Shown piece by piece: positions 1 through 5,878 of a DNA stretch of 14,010 bases. The stretch is from Sedimentisphaerales bacterium (GTDB lineage Bacteria > Planctomycetota > Phycisphaerae > Sedimentisphaerales > SM23-30): the NCBI GenBank assembly GCA_030634605.1, contig DAOWAK010000005.1:1-14010 (forward strand). Reading direction: 5' to 3'. How positions within the stretch are numbered: the first letter of the stretch is position 1; each line of letters opens with the position of its first letter. The notes under the pieces are model-generated. The model made no database searches and was not told where the DNA came from. It saw only the letters and a list, made by a program, of their open reading frames with translations. A program made the translations under genes and the position numbers.

Positions 1-14
1 GCGGTACATGTTTA

Positions 15-94
15 CCCCCGCCTGGCAGCGGGGGCTTTTTGGGTTTAGTGGGAATGCGGGTATTTCACCCCTCGGACGGGCCGAGGGGCTAAAA
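15..94 (+). repeat. Hairpin repeats, cluster A, part 1 (modules gamma and alpha)
   Basis: Two short hairpins. The first (my module gamma) has arms CCCCCGC at 15-21 and GCGGGGG at 28-34 around a 6-base loop, followed by CTTTTT at 35-40. An almost identical copy lies at 721-746 and a third at 2117-2137. The second (module alpha) has arms CCCCTCGG at 68-75 and CCGAGGGG at 81-88, followed by GGCTAAA. Related hairpins, each also ending in GGCTAAA or GGGCTAAA, lie at 548-571 and 2037-2060. Arm sequences differ between alpha copies while pairing is kept, which supports a real folded element. Gamma looks like an intrinsic terminator for plus-strand transcription, but no plus-strand gene precedes it here. 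Confidence 0.7.
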
Positions 95-119
95 AGGGGA
101 GGATTCAAAAAGACAGGCG

Positions 120-186
120 GGGTGGCGGGCACGGCCCGGGCTACAACAGAAAAGACCACCCCCAAGAGTACTTGGCGGCGCCACCC
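120..186. repeat. REPIN-like inverted pair of hairpins (module beta, cluster A)
   Basis: The 67-base stretch begins with GGGTGGC (120-126) and ends with its exact reverse complement GCCACCC (180-186). Each end carries its own hairpin just inside: CGGGC/GCCCG at 126-130 and 134-138, and CCAAG/CTTGG at 162-166 and 171-175. The right half matches the beta hairpins at 582-611 and 2070-2108, which also end in GCCACCC. Two REP-type hairpins in inverted order with outward conserved tails is the layout of a REPIN. No RAYT/TnpA-REP transposase is in the window. Elements of this look seem familiar from planctomycete genomes, but that is memory, not a search. Confidence 0.6.
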
Positions 187-191
187 ATCGT

Positions 192-449
192 TTACAGATT
201 ATCTTTGTCAATTCTGCCCCAGCGGATTTTGTTCCATATTCGCTCGTAAAAGTAGTACATAATCATGCGGGTCGAATGATGATATATAACTATGGCAGTA
301 GCCATTAGTGATGCGCTTCTAAATTTTTGCGGCGTGAGCAGTAAAATAAAGTAGGCCCCGACCCAGGTCCAGACAATGCCGATCAAACGCCATAGAAGTG
401 ATTTTGCAATTGATCGACGTCTTGACTCCAGTGTTGTCAGACAATCCAT
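192..449 (-). CDS. DUF2061 family small membrane protein
   Basis: An 85-residue predicted inner-membrane protein. It has a basic N-terminus (SRRRSIAKSLLWR), one long hydrophobic segment (about residues 19-36), a short linker, a second semi-hydrophobic stretch, and the C-terminal signature MYYFYERIWNKIRWG. That basic-start/ERxWN..WG pattern is typical of DUF2061 (PF09834), whose function is unknown. Reading could begin at a TTG at 455, but the ATG at 447-449 is preferred because GGAGG (459-463 on the plus strand) lies 9 bases before it and only 3 before the TTG. The gene is flanked on both sides by hairpin-repeat clusters and has no obvious operon partner. A TATAAT box lies about 42 bases upstream. 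Family assignment is fairly sure; the role is unknown. Confidence 0.85.
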   Translation of the reverse strand: MDCLTTLESRRRSIAKSLLWRLIGIVWTWVGAYFILLLTPQKFRSASLMATAIVIYHHSTRMIMYYFYERIWNKIRWGRIDKDNL

Positions 450-490
450 TATCAATATCCTCCGATTAAATCGTGGTTATACCCAATGGT

Positions 491-496
491 ATTATA
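491..496 (-). promoter_or_regulatory. Possible -10 box for the DUF2061 gene
   Basis: TATAAT on the minus strand, about 42 bases upstream of the chosen ATG. I see no convincing -35 hexamer at 16-18 bases, and the extended -10 TG is absent, so this is a weak call. Confidence 0.35.
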
Positions 497-547
497 TACT
501 CAAATCAGATGGAAATGCCATGCGGCCGAGATTGTAGGCTAACAAAA

Positions 548-746
548 CCCCGCGTAAAACGCGAGGCTAAATATGTAAAGACATGCTCAAGAGTACTTGA
601 GCATGCCACCCAACGGTATGAACTGCTGGATGCCCGACCCGCCGTGCTCGCGCCCGTCGCGGCAGGTCAAGTCGGGCATGACAAGTCGAGTCGGAGGGAT
701 TGTGTCAGAGCAGGTACGGACCCCCGCCTGGCAGCGGGGGCTTTTT
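548..746 (+). repeat. Hairpin repeat cluster B (modules alpha, beta, epsilon, gamma)
   Basis: This fills most of the 324-base gene-free stretch 456-779. Alpha (548-571) has CGCGT/ACGCG arms and ends GGCTAAA. Beta (582-611) has a perfect 10-bp stem: CATGCTCAAG at 582-591 and its complement at 596-605, loop AGTA, with the GCCACCC tail at 605-611. Epsilon (630-679) has a perfect 9-bp outer stem ATGCCCGAC (630-638) with GTCGGGCAT (671-679) and further internal pairing. Gamma (721-740) has arms CCCCCGC and GCGGGGG, then CTTTTT at 741-746; its arms and loop are identical to the copy at 15-40. I see no coding signal in the stretch. Confidence 0.7.
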
Positions 747-779
747 GGGTTTTGTGATACGCAAGGGAGCAATCATGTG

Positions 780-1877
780 TCAGCAGAGGTTTTGGTAGAG
801 ATCGGTGTAGGCGTGGAACATGGCTTGGCTGGAGAAGTTTTTGAGAACGTGTTGTTGGGCGGTACGGCTTAGTTTTTGGGCTTGGGTGGGGTTGGTTAGC
901 AGTTGTTGGATTGAGTGGGTCAGGGAGTTCTGGTTGCCGGGAGGGGTAAGCAGGGCGGACTTTTGGTGATCGAGGAGGTCGATGATGCCGGCGGTTCGGG
1001 AAGCAACGATGGGGATTCCGGCAGCCATGGCTTCGAGGGTTACCAGGGGGAGGCCTTCGGTTTTGCTGGGCTGGATGAAAAGGTCGGCGGCTTTGAGTAA
1101 GGAGGGAACGTCTGTTTTCATGCCGGCGAATTTTACGCGGTCGGTGAGGTTCAGATTATTTGTGAGTTTTTCAAGCGACATTCGTTCGGGGCCGTCGCCG
1201 ACGATGAGAAGTTGACAAGGGTGATTTTGTTGATTGAGTTGGGAGACGGCTTGAATTATTTGATCGACAGATTTGACGGGGTCGAGTCGGCCAACGAAAA
1301 TGAGGGTGGGGATGTTTTTGGAAAGATTGAATTGAGTCAGATCGGCTGGGGTGGCGTTGATGAATTTTTGGGTGTCGATGCCGTTGTGGATGGTTTTGAG
1401 GTAGCGGTCGGAGATGTGGGCGTGGAGTTTGAGATGGTCGCGAACTGAGGGCGAGACGCAGACTGTCAGACGACTGAGGCGGCAGGTGAGGTTTTCGGCG
1501 GTGAGGTGCCAGAGCTTCTGACGTTCGGCGGTGTGGACGGTGGCGATGATGTGCCGGACGTTCAGGGCTGAACCGATAAGGCGGCCGACGACGTTGGCGT
1601 GGAGCAGATGGCAATGGAGGATGTTCGGCTGGAAACGGGTAATGAGGGCGGCTAAGCGATAGAATACGCGGAAATCCCAGGGGCTTTTTGCATTGAGGCA
1701 GTGGGTGGTTACGCCGCGGGAGTTGAGTTCGCGGGCGACGTGGCCGGGTGGAGCCAGGCAGGCGACGTGAACGTCAAAGCGGTTGTCGGCGTGCAGGCCC
1801 AGAGCCAGGTCCCGGACCATGAACGGGGCACCGCCGATTTCGAGGTCGGTAATTAATTGCAGAATCCGTAATTTCAT
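780..1877 (-). CDS. Glycosyltransferase family 4 protein
   Basis: A 365-residue GT-B fold glycosyltransferase, expected to be cytoplasmic or on the inner face of the membrane. It would move a sugar from a nucleotide donor to an acceptor in cell-surface polysaccharide or glycolipid synthesis; donor and acceptor cannot be read from sequence. The N-terminal domain (1 to about 185) opens LRILQLITDLEIGGAP, with the GG loop at 15-16. HNGID at 164-168 marks the start of the linker. The donor-binding domain begins FVGRLDPVKS (194-203) and holds the EX7E pair E274 and E282 in TEGLPLVTLEAMAAGIP, the retaining GT4 signature. An in-frame ATG at 1964 would add 29 residues with no family resemblance, so ATG at 1877 is chosen, although neither start has a clear Shine-Dalgarno. 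It stands alone between repeat clusters. Confidence 0.9.
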   Translation of the reverse strand: MKLRILQLITDLEIGGAPFMVRDLALGLHADNRFDVHVACLAPPGHVARELNSRGVTTHCLNAKSPWDFRVFYRLAALITRFQPNILHCHLLHANVVGRLIGSALNVRHIIATVHTAERQKLWHLTAENLTCRLSRLTVCVSPSVRDHLKLHAHISDRYLKTIHNGIDTQKFINATPADLTQFNLSKNIPTLIFVGRLDPVKSVDQIIQAVSQLNQQNHPCQLLIVGDGPERMSLEKLTNNLNLTDRVKFAGMKTDVPSLLKAADLFIQPSKTEGLPLVTLEAMAAGIPIVASRTAGIIDLLDHQKSALLTPPGNQNSLTHSIQQLLTNPTQAQKLSRTAQQHVLKNFSSQAMFHAYTDLYQNLC

Positions 1878-1970
1878 GGCCAATAGAGTACCATATGAGG
1901 CAGGTAGAAGGCAAATAGAGATTGGGGTGGTACTGTTTACGGTTTGGCTCAACAAGGAGAGCATGAAAGT

Positions 1971-2025
1971 AATGACGAATGACGAAGTCAGAATGCCGAA
2001 TCAATGAAGAATAACGAATGACGAT
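1971..2025. repeat. Short degenerate tandem-like tract (AATGACGA units)
   Basis: The tract has repeated variants of one 8-10 base unit: AATGACGAATGACGAA at the left, then GAATGCCGAAT, AATGAAGAAT, and AACGAATGACGA at the right. It lies within the 285-base gene-free stretch 1878-2162, directly before hairpin cluster C. The rest of that stretch, 1878-1970, shows nothing I can name. Confidence 0.5.
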
Positions 2026-2036
2026 GGGCGTTCGAA

Positions 2037-2137
2037 CCCCCGGTGAAACCGAGGGCTAAACGGTAAAGAGCATGCTTAAACCCGAAGACGGGCGTAAGCA
2101 TGCCACCCGACTCCAACCCCCGCCTAGCAGCGGGGGC
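2037..2137 (+). repeat. Hairpin repeat cluster C (modules alpha, beta, gamma)
   Basis: This third cluster has the same order as cluster B without epsilon. Alpha has CCC-CGGT paired with ACCG-A-GGG (2038-2055, single bulged A) and ends GGGCTAAA; the bulged A is shared with the copy at 548-571. Beta has stem GCATGCTTA at 2070-2078 paired with 2095-2103, an inner CCCG/CGGG stem at 2081-2084 and 2089-2092, and the GCCACCC tail at 2102-2108. Gamma has CCCCCGC at 2117-2123 paired with 2130-2136, with one loop base changed from copies 1 and 2. Here gamma is followed by CTTAATA, not a T-run, so it would be a poor terminator. Confidence 0.7.
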
Positions 2138-2162
2138 TTAATAATACAGATGCCGTCGTAAT

Positions 2163-2780
2163 TCAACGAACTGGGTGTCTGGATTTCAGTCGGGCAAAAA
2201 GTGTGGCTGTTGCCAGGAATAACAGGCTGGTGGGTTCGGGAGTGTAAATGAGTTCAAAATCCAGAGCTAAATAATCCAGGGTGCCGATGTCGGCTTCGGC
2301 GATATCTCCGATTCTCAGGGTCCAGTTTCCATAAGCATCGTGGCCATCCAGCCGGGATAATGACTGACCGAGGGCGGGCTGAAACCTGCTACGATAAGGA
2401 GGTTGGCCTTGATACTGGCGAAAATCAGCTTCGTCGTCAAAAATGGTGCCGAACATGTTGGGAGTTTGTGTGCCGGGCGGCCAGAGTTCACTCATTAACT
2501 CATCGTCCTTGAGTTGAACCGTTTGGCCCCAGGGTGAATCCAGGTAAATCATCAGATCGCAAACCGCGGAATGGGTAATCTGTAAGTGGACATCAATGTC
2601 CGCAATGGTCAGGTGATAAGGGACAAAAAGGATGACCGGATCCATCAGCCCGGGAGTAATGCCCTTGGCGGGGATGCGTTGCTGGAAATTATCGTCAACA
2701 ACGGCGCGTGCCAGTGACATACTGTTGACACAGAATATGCACAACAGAACCGCCAAAATGCGATTAAGCAAAATTTTCAC
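2163..2780 (-). CDS. Secreted P-domain protein with PEP-CTERM anchor
   Basis: A 205-residue exported protein. The N-terminus is a signal peptide (KILLNRILAVLLCIFCVNSMSLARA, cleavage probably near residue 25). The body resembles the proprotein-convertase P/homoB beta-sandwich domain: repulsion-type opening IADIDVHLQITHSAVCDLMIYLDSP, a GTIFDDEA strand, and the typical closing LSRLDGHDAYGNWTLRIGDIAEADIGTLDYLALDFE. The C-terminus (about 181-205) is a PEP-CTERM sorting signal: PEPTS, a short hydrophobic stretch, then an Arg/Lys cluster. In known systems an exosortase cleaves at this signal; no exosortase is in the window. No protease domain is attached, so it is probably a surface or binding protein. 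The start is GTG at 2778-2780 with purine-rich GAGAGAGAG just upstream. Function beyond domain type is unknown. Confidence 0.85.
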   Translation of the reverse strand: MKILLNRILAVLLCIFCVNSMSLARAVVDDNFQQRIPAKGITPGLMDPVILFVPYHLTIADIDVHLQITHSAVCDLMIYLDSPWGQTVQLKDDELMSELWPPGTQTPNMFGTIFDDEADFRQYQGQPPYRSRFQPALGQSLSRLDGHDAYGNWTLRIGDIAEADIGTLDYLALDFELIYTPEPTSLLFLATATLFARLKSRHPVR

Positions 2781-2834
2781 CCGAGTTCTCTCTCTCTGCG
2801 AAAGGGCCTTACTTTTCTCTCTATCGAGTGGTTG

Positions 2835-2864
2835 ATGATATCAGAAATACGGGAAATGTGTAAA
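2835..2864 (-). promoter_or_regulatory. Predicted sigma70-type promoter for the P-domain/PEP-CTERM gene
   Basis: On the minus strand TTTACA (2859-2864) and TATCAT (2835-2840) are separated by 18 bases, each matching five of six consensus positions. The boxes lie 55-85 bases upstream of the GTG start, in an AT-rich gap (2781-2908) with no other feature. Confidence 0.55.
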
Positions 2865-2908
2865 GAATTTAAGAATTAAAATTTCCCCATCAGTCAGTAG
2901 ACAGTAGA

Positions 2909-3679
2909 TTATTTTTCGATGGAGATTTTCAGGCCGTCCCAGGCTAATTGAATGCCTTGAGGGAGGTTTTTTTGGGTTTGCTGATGGCTGACGTGGTGGC
3001 TCATGTGGACGAGGTAAGTTTGTTCGGCATTTATTCGGTGTGCCAACTCGACGGCCTGGTTGATGGACAGATGTCCGGGGTGAGGCCAGGGGCGCAATGC
3101 TCCCAGAACGAGGATTCGGAGTCCCTGGAGGTCATTTACAACCTGATCGCTCATGGCAGAGATATCGGTGCAATAGGCGAGCGGACCGATGCGGTAGCTG
3201 AGCACGCGGGAACTGCCGTGGGGCATGGAATGGGGAGTTATCCGGTGGCTGAATAAATCGAACGGTCCGTCGATTGGATTGAAATTGAGGTGGGGCAGAT
3301 CGGGATTGCTGCTGGAACGGTCGTAGCGGGCGTAGCCGAAAATCTTTTCCAGGGCGGGCAGGTGGTCGGTGCCGGCGTAGATGTCGAGGGGGCGGGCCTG
3401 ACTCTGGGTGAAACGACGTAAATCGTCCATGCCGAAAATGTGGTCGGCATGAGTGTGGGTCAGCAGTACGGCGTCCAGGTGGCGGACATCGTTTTGGAGG
3501 CATTGCAGGCGCAGTTCGGGGGTGGCGTCGATGAGGACATTGTGACTGTCGAGGGTGACCAGCACACTGGTGCGCAGACGCTGATCGCGGGGATCGTCGC
3601 TGCGACAGACGGGGCAATCGCAATTGATTATCGGGATGCCCTGGCTGGTGCCGGTTCCTAAAAAAGTAAGCTCAATCAT
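2909..3679 (-). CDS. PhnP-like metallo-beta-lactamase-fold hydrolase
   Basis: A 256-residue cytoplasmic metallo-hydrolase. The catalytic metal motif HTHADH is at 75-80 (LLTHTHADHIFGMDDLR), with other ligands probably in the later HPGHLS and LVHMSHH segments. The N-terminus carries NCDCPVC (Cys20, Cys22, Cys25), the structural-zinc cysteine pattern of E. coli PhnP, a phosphoribosyl cyclic phosphodiesterase. The C-terminal LPQGIQLAWDGLKISI also matches PhnP (PSGFEVGFDGMEI). This broad family is found in bacteria without C-P lyase, and no phn genes are nearby, so the true substrate, probably a cyclic phosphodiester, is unknown. The start is set at the ATG at 3677-3679, because the in-frame upstream extension to 3724 lacks family similarity and the protein proper begins MIELTFLGTGTSQG. 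No strong Shine-Dalgarno is seen. Confidence 0.88.
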   Translation of the reverse strand: MIELTFLGTGTSQGIPIINCDCPVCRSDDPRDQRLRTSVLVTLDSHNVLIDATPELRLQCLQNDVRHLDAVLLTHTHADHIFGMDDLRRFTQSQARPLDIYAGTDHLPALEKIFGYARYDRSSSNPDLPHLNFNPIDGPFDLFSHRITPHSMPHGSSRVLSYRIGPLAYCTDISAMSDQVVNDLQGLRILVLGALRPWPHPGHLSINQAVELAHRINAEQTYLVHMSHHVSHQQTQKNLPQGIQLAWDGLKISIEK

Positions 3680-3803
3680 TTTTTCGCTCTGACAAAATGA
3701 GTTTCGACTAACATTCAACTGCAATATTATGCCGGTAATTCATATTTATCTCAAGGGGGCTTGCTGTTATACCCAATGGGTACACAACAGATGGGAACAG
3801 AAC

Positions 3804-3874
3804 TGGAGGCGAGGGGAATCGAACCCCTATTTGCGCGATGCGACCGCGCCGTGCTCCCGTTACACCACGCCCCC
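3804..3874 (-). tRNA. tRNA-Ala, anticodon CGC
   Basis: The 71-base cloverleaf folds fully. Acceptor arms GGGGGCG and CGCCTCC pair with a G3:U70 wobble, the alanine identity element, and the discriminator is A73. The D arm is GTGT/GCAC with a 7-base loop AACGGGA. The anticodon stem GCGCG/CGCGC encloses loop GTCGCAT, with T33 and anticodon CGC, reading GCG. The variable region is AAAT. The T arm is AGGGG/CCCCT with loop TTCGATT. CCA is not encoded. The short D loop and overall length resemble tRNA-Gly more than a typical tRNA-Ala, but G3:U70 and the anticodon both say Ala. Confidence 0.92.
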
Positions 3875-3893
3875 TGATCCAATTCAGAGAGTC

Positions 3894-3921
3894 ATTATAG
3901 CAATTCACGGGGTCAGGGCAA
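3894..3921 (-). promoter_or_regulatory. Predicted promoter of tRNA-Ala
   Basis: On the minus strand TATAAT (3894-3899) is preceded by TGC, an extended -10. TTGCCC (3916-3921) lies 16 bases further upstream as a weak -35. The -10 sits 19 bases before the mature tRNA 5' end, a normal distance. The rest of the gap up to 4050 shows nothing else. Confidence 0.6.
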
Positions 3922-4050
3922 CGGTAAACTCGGCGAAAAACCCATAATTTCGTTTCCGAAAAACAGCCTGGTAACCGAAAGTCGGGTAATAGTTTTTATT
4001 CGTCAGAAAAACAGCAAAATAGAGTCCTGACGGCGGTTATTCCGTGTGGA

Positions 4051-4716
4051 TTATTGCTGCTCCAGAGTGTGCCGGTAACAATTCAAGGGGCAATCGTCAC
4101 ATTTAGGGCGGGGTTTGCAGTGATTTTTACCTACCTGGACAATCAGCGCGTGAAATTCATTATAAAGTGCAACGTCCTGAATTAAATGGCTTTCACAAAA
4201 ATCTTTTGTCTGTTCGTAATCGCTCTCGGGATCAATGCAGCCATGCCGGCACAAAACGCGGTAGGTGTAGGTGTCCACGACAAAGGTGGGTTTTTCGAGA
4301 GCGTACAGGATAATTGAATCGGCGGTTTCGCGACCGATGCCGTTGATGGTAATCAATTCTTCCCGCAGCCGGGGGACAGATAAATCGGCAAGAGCCTCGA
4401 CGGAGCCGTCATAATCCTGACAAAGCCAGGCGATGAGGTTTTTTAATCGTCGGGCTTTGATGTTGAAATAACCGGCGGGGCGAATCAGTGGGGCTAATTC
4501 ATCGTGGTCGAGAGCATCGATTGATCTGGCGGTGAGTTTGTCGGCGGTTTTGAGGTTGGTGATGGCTTTTTCGACGTTGTTCCAGTTGGTGTTCTGGGTA
4601 AGGACAGCGCCGACCATTACCTCGAATGGGCTGTCGCCGGGCCACCAGTTTTGGCGGCCGAAATGGTCCAGCAAAGTTTGGTAAAAAGTCATCAGTTGAT
4701 CGCCGCCAGCTGCCAA
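4051..4716 (-). CDS. Endonuclease III-like HhH-GPD DNA glycosylase (COG2231-like)
   Basis: A 221-residue DNA base-excision repair protein of the HhH-GPD superfamily. The helix-hairpin-helix is ITINGIGRETAD (123-133) and the catalytic aspartate is D148 in FVVDTYTYRVLCRHG. A C-terminal cluster C200, C206, C209, C213 could bind [4Fe-4S], but its spacing (x5, x2, x3) differs from classic endonuclease III (x6, x2, x5). The lysine that gives endonuclease III its lyase activity (GRK) is Glu130 here, so a monofunctional glycosylase is expected, perhaps for alkylated purines as in the MagIII subgroup; the substrate is not certain. TTG at 4714-4716 is chosen as start because GGAGG (4724-4728) lies 7 bases before it. 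The inner ATG at 4690-4692 has no such site. It is divergent from the CPBP gene. Confidence 0.87.
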   Translation of the reverse strand: MAAGGDQLMTFYQTLLDHFGRQNWWPGDSPFEVMVGAVLTQNTNWNNVEKAITNLKTADKLTARSIDALDHDELAPLIRPAGYFNIKARRLKNLIAWLCQDYDGSVEALADLSVPRLREELITINGIGRETADSIILYALEKPTFVVDTYTYRVLCRHGCIDPESDYEQTKDFCESHLIQDVALYNEFHALIVQVGKNHCKPRPKCDDCPLNCYRHTLEQQ

Positions 4717-4876
4717 TTTTTTGCCTCCGTAAGAATCAAGCCTATTCAGTTAATCCCCTTGCAATCATTAATAACGCATGGTAGCTTAATCGACACTATT
4801 TTACAAGAGATGGGAGCAATGAAATTTTGGTCGCTAATTGAATTTAACAAACTGAGATATTCACAAATAAGATTTT

Positions 4877-5710
4877 ATGGCAAAAAATCAGGCTAATAAT
4901 AAGACTGCCAAGCCGGCAAAGGCCAGCCAGTTTAACTTCGCCCAGGATTCGTACCTGGAGTCCACGAGTCGGCCGCTATATGGGTTGCTGTTTCTGTTGC
5001 CATTGATGGTTATTTACGAGGTGGGGACGCTTTGGGTGAATACGGAGCAGGTGGCGGAGATTTTGATCCACAAGCGTATCATTGCTTTTATCTGGCTGAG
5101 CAATTTTGCGGAATGGCTGGGGCTTGGAGCGGGGCTGACGTGGCTGTTTCCGGCGCTGGTGGTGGTGGTTATTCTGCTGTGCTGGCATCTGGTAAGTCGG
5201 CATACATGGAAGATTAGGGTGGACTGGTTGGGGTGGATGGTGGCGGAGTCGGTATTACTCTGTGTGCCGTTGCTGGTTTTGAATGCGACCATCGGCAGTT
5301 CGACGGTGATGGCAACGCTGCAGGTGCAAGAGCCTGCTACCGCGGCAGGCGGCGAGTCGTTCATGACGCATGTGGTGACCGGGATCGGGGCAGGGATTTA
5401 CGAGGAGCTGGTGTTTCGGTTGATACTGTTCGGGCTGATTTTGATGATCCTGGAAGACCTGCTGAAAGTTAAATCGCATATCGCCACTTTAGCGGCGGTG
5501 GGGATTTCGGCGGTGCTGTTTTCGCTTTACCACTATTTCACGATTGATGCCGGTGGGTTTCGGGTGATTGGTACTTTTGATCTGAGCGGTTTTGTCTTCC
5601 GGATGCTGGCGGGGATGTATTTTGCGTTCGTTTTTCGTTATCGAGGCTACGGAATTACCGCCGGGGCGCACGCTGCTTATGATATCCTGTTACGGACACT
5701 CTGGGGCTGA
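4877..5710 (+). CDS. CPBP family intramembrane metalloprotease
   Basis: A 277-residue polytopic membrane protein of the CPBP (CAAX protease/bacteriocin-processing, Abi) family. A polar basic N-terminus (1-32) is followed by hydrophobic segments near 34-54, 66-74, 82-105, 120-138, 165-192, 203-218 and 238-254. The family motifs are present: EExxxR as E176, E177, R181; FxxxH as F215 to H219; and HxxxD as H265 to D269. These are the expected catalytic and metal-binding residues, so it should be active. Substrates are unknown; members cleave prenylated proteins or leader peptides, or scaffold other complexes. The ATG at 4877 has no good Shine-Dalgarno. It is transcribed alone, divergent from the glycosylase gene and convergent with dapB. 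The 160-base gap before it has no recognised feature. Confidence 0.88.
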   Translation: MAKNQANNKTAKPAKASQFNFAQDSYLESTSRPLYGLLFLLPLMVIYEVGTLWVNTEQVAEILIHKRIIAFIWLSNFAEWLGLGAGLTWLFPALVVVVILLCWHLVSRHTWKIRVDWLGWMVAESVLLCVPLLVLNATIGSSTVMATLQVQEPATAAGGESFMTHVVTGIGAGIYEELVFRLILFGLILMILEDLLKVKSHIATLAAVGISAVLFSLYHYFTIDAGGFRVIGTFDLSGFVFRMLAGMYFAFVFRYRGYGITAGAHAAYDILLRTLWG

Positions 5711-5752
5711 TCGACAGAAAGCCAACAGGAACAGACATTATTATGCTGTCTG

Positions 5753-5822
5753 AAAATCCTAAGCACTAAATCCGAAATCCTAAACAATATCGAATTACCA
5801 AAATTCAAATTTTCAAAATAAA
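5753..5822. repeat. Low-GC degenerate repeat tract (AAATCC units)
   Basis: The gap between the convergent CPBP and dapB genes (5711-5878) holds a tract with AAATCCTAA at 5754-5762 and again at 5775-5783, a third AAATCC at 5768-5773, then AATT/AAAATTC-rich sequence. No terminator hairpin is seen for either gene. I have an impression of similar strings between genes in planctomycete genomes, but cannot verify it here. Confidence 0.45.
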
Positions 5823-5878
5823 CCAGGAAATTGAATCACATTTTTTGTCTTTTGGCGTTCAATTTCATTTATAAGAGA

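Noticed and set aside
1878..1964. Upstream extension of the glycosyltransferase to the ATG at 1964
   Set aside because: The added 29 residues do not resemble the family, and the fold proper begins at MKLRILQLIT. The extension runs to the edge of the intergenic repeat tract.
1..2140. CRISPR array in the repeat-rich left end
   Set aside because: Repeat units are not of constant length, spacers are irregular, the modules differ from each other, and no cas gene is present.
476..3779. Shared 14-mer GTTATACCCAATGG at 476-489 and 3766-3779
   Set aside because: One shared 14-mer is roughly what chance gives among all pairs in a 14 kb window. The flanking resemblance (a later CAGATGG) is too loose to call a repeat.
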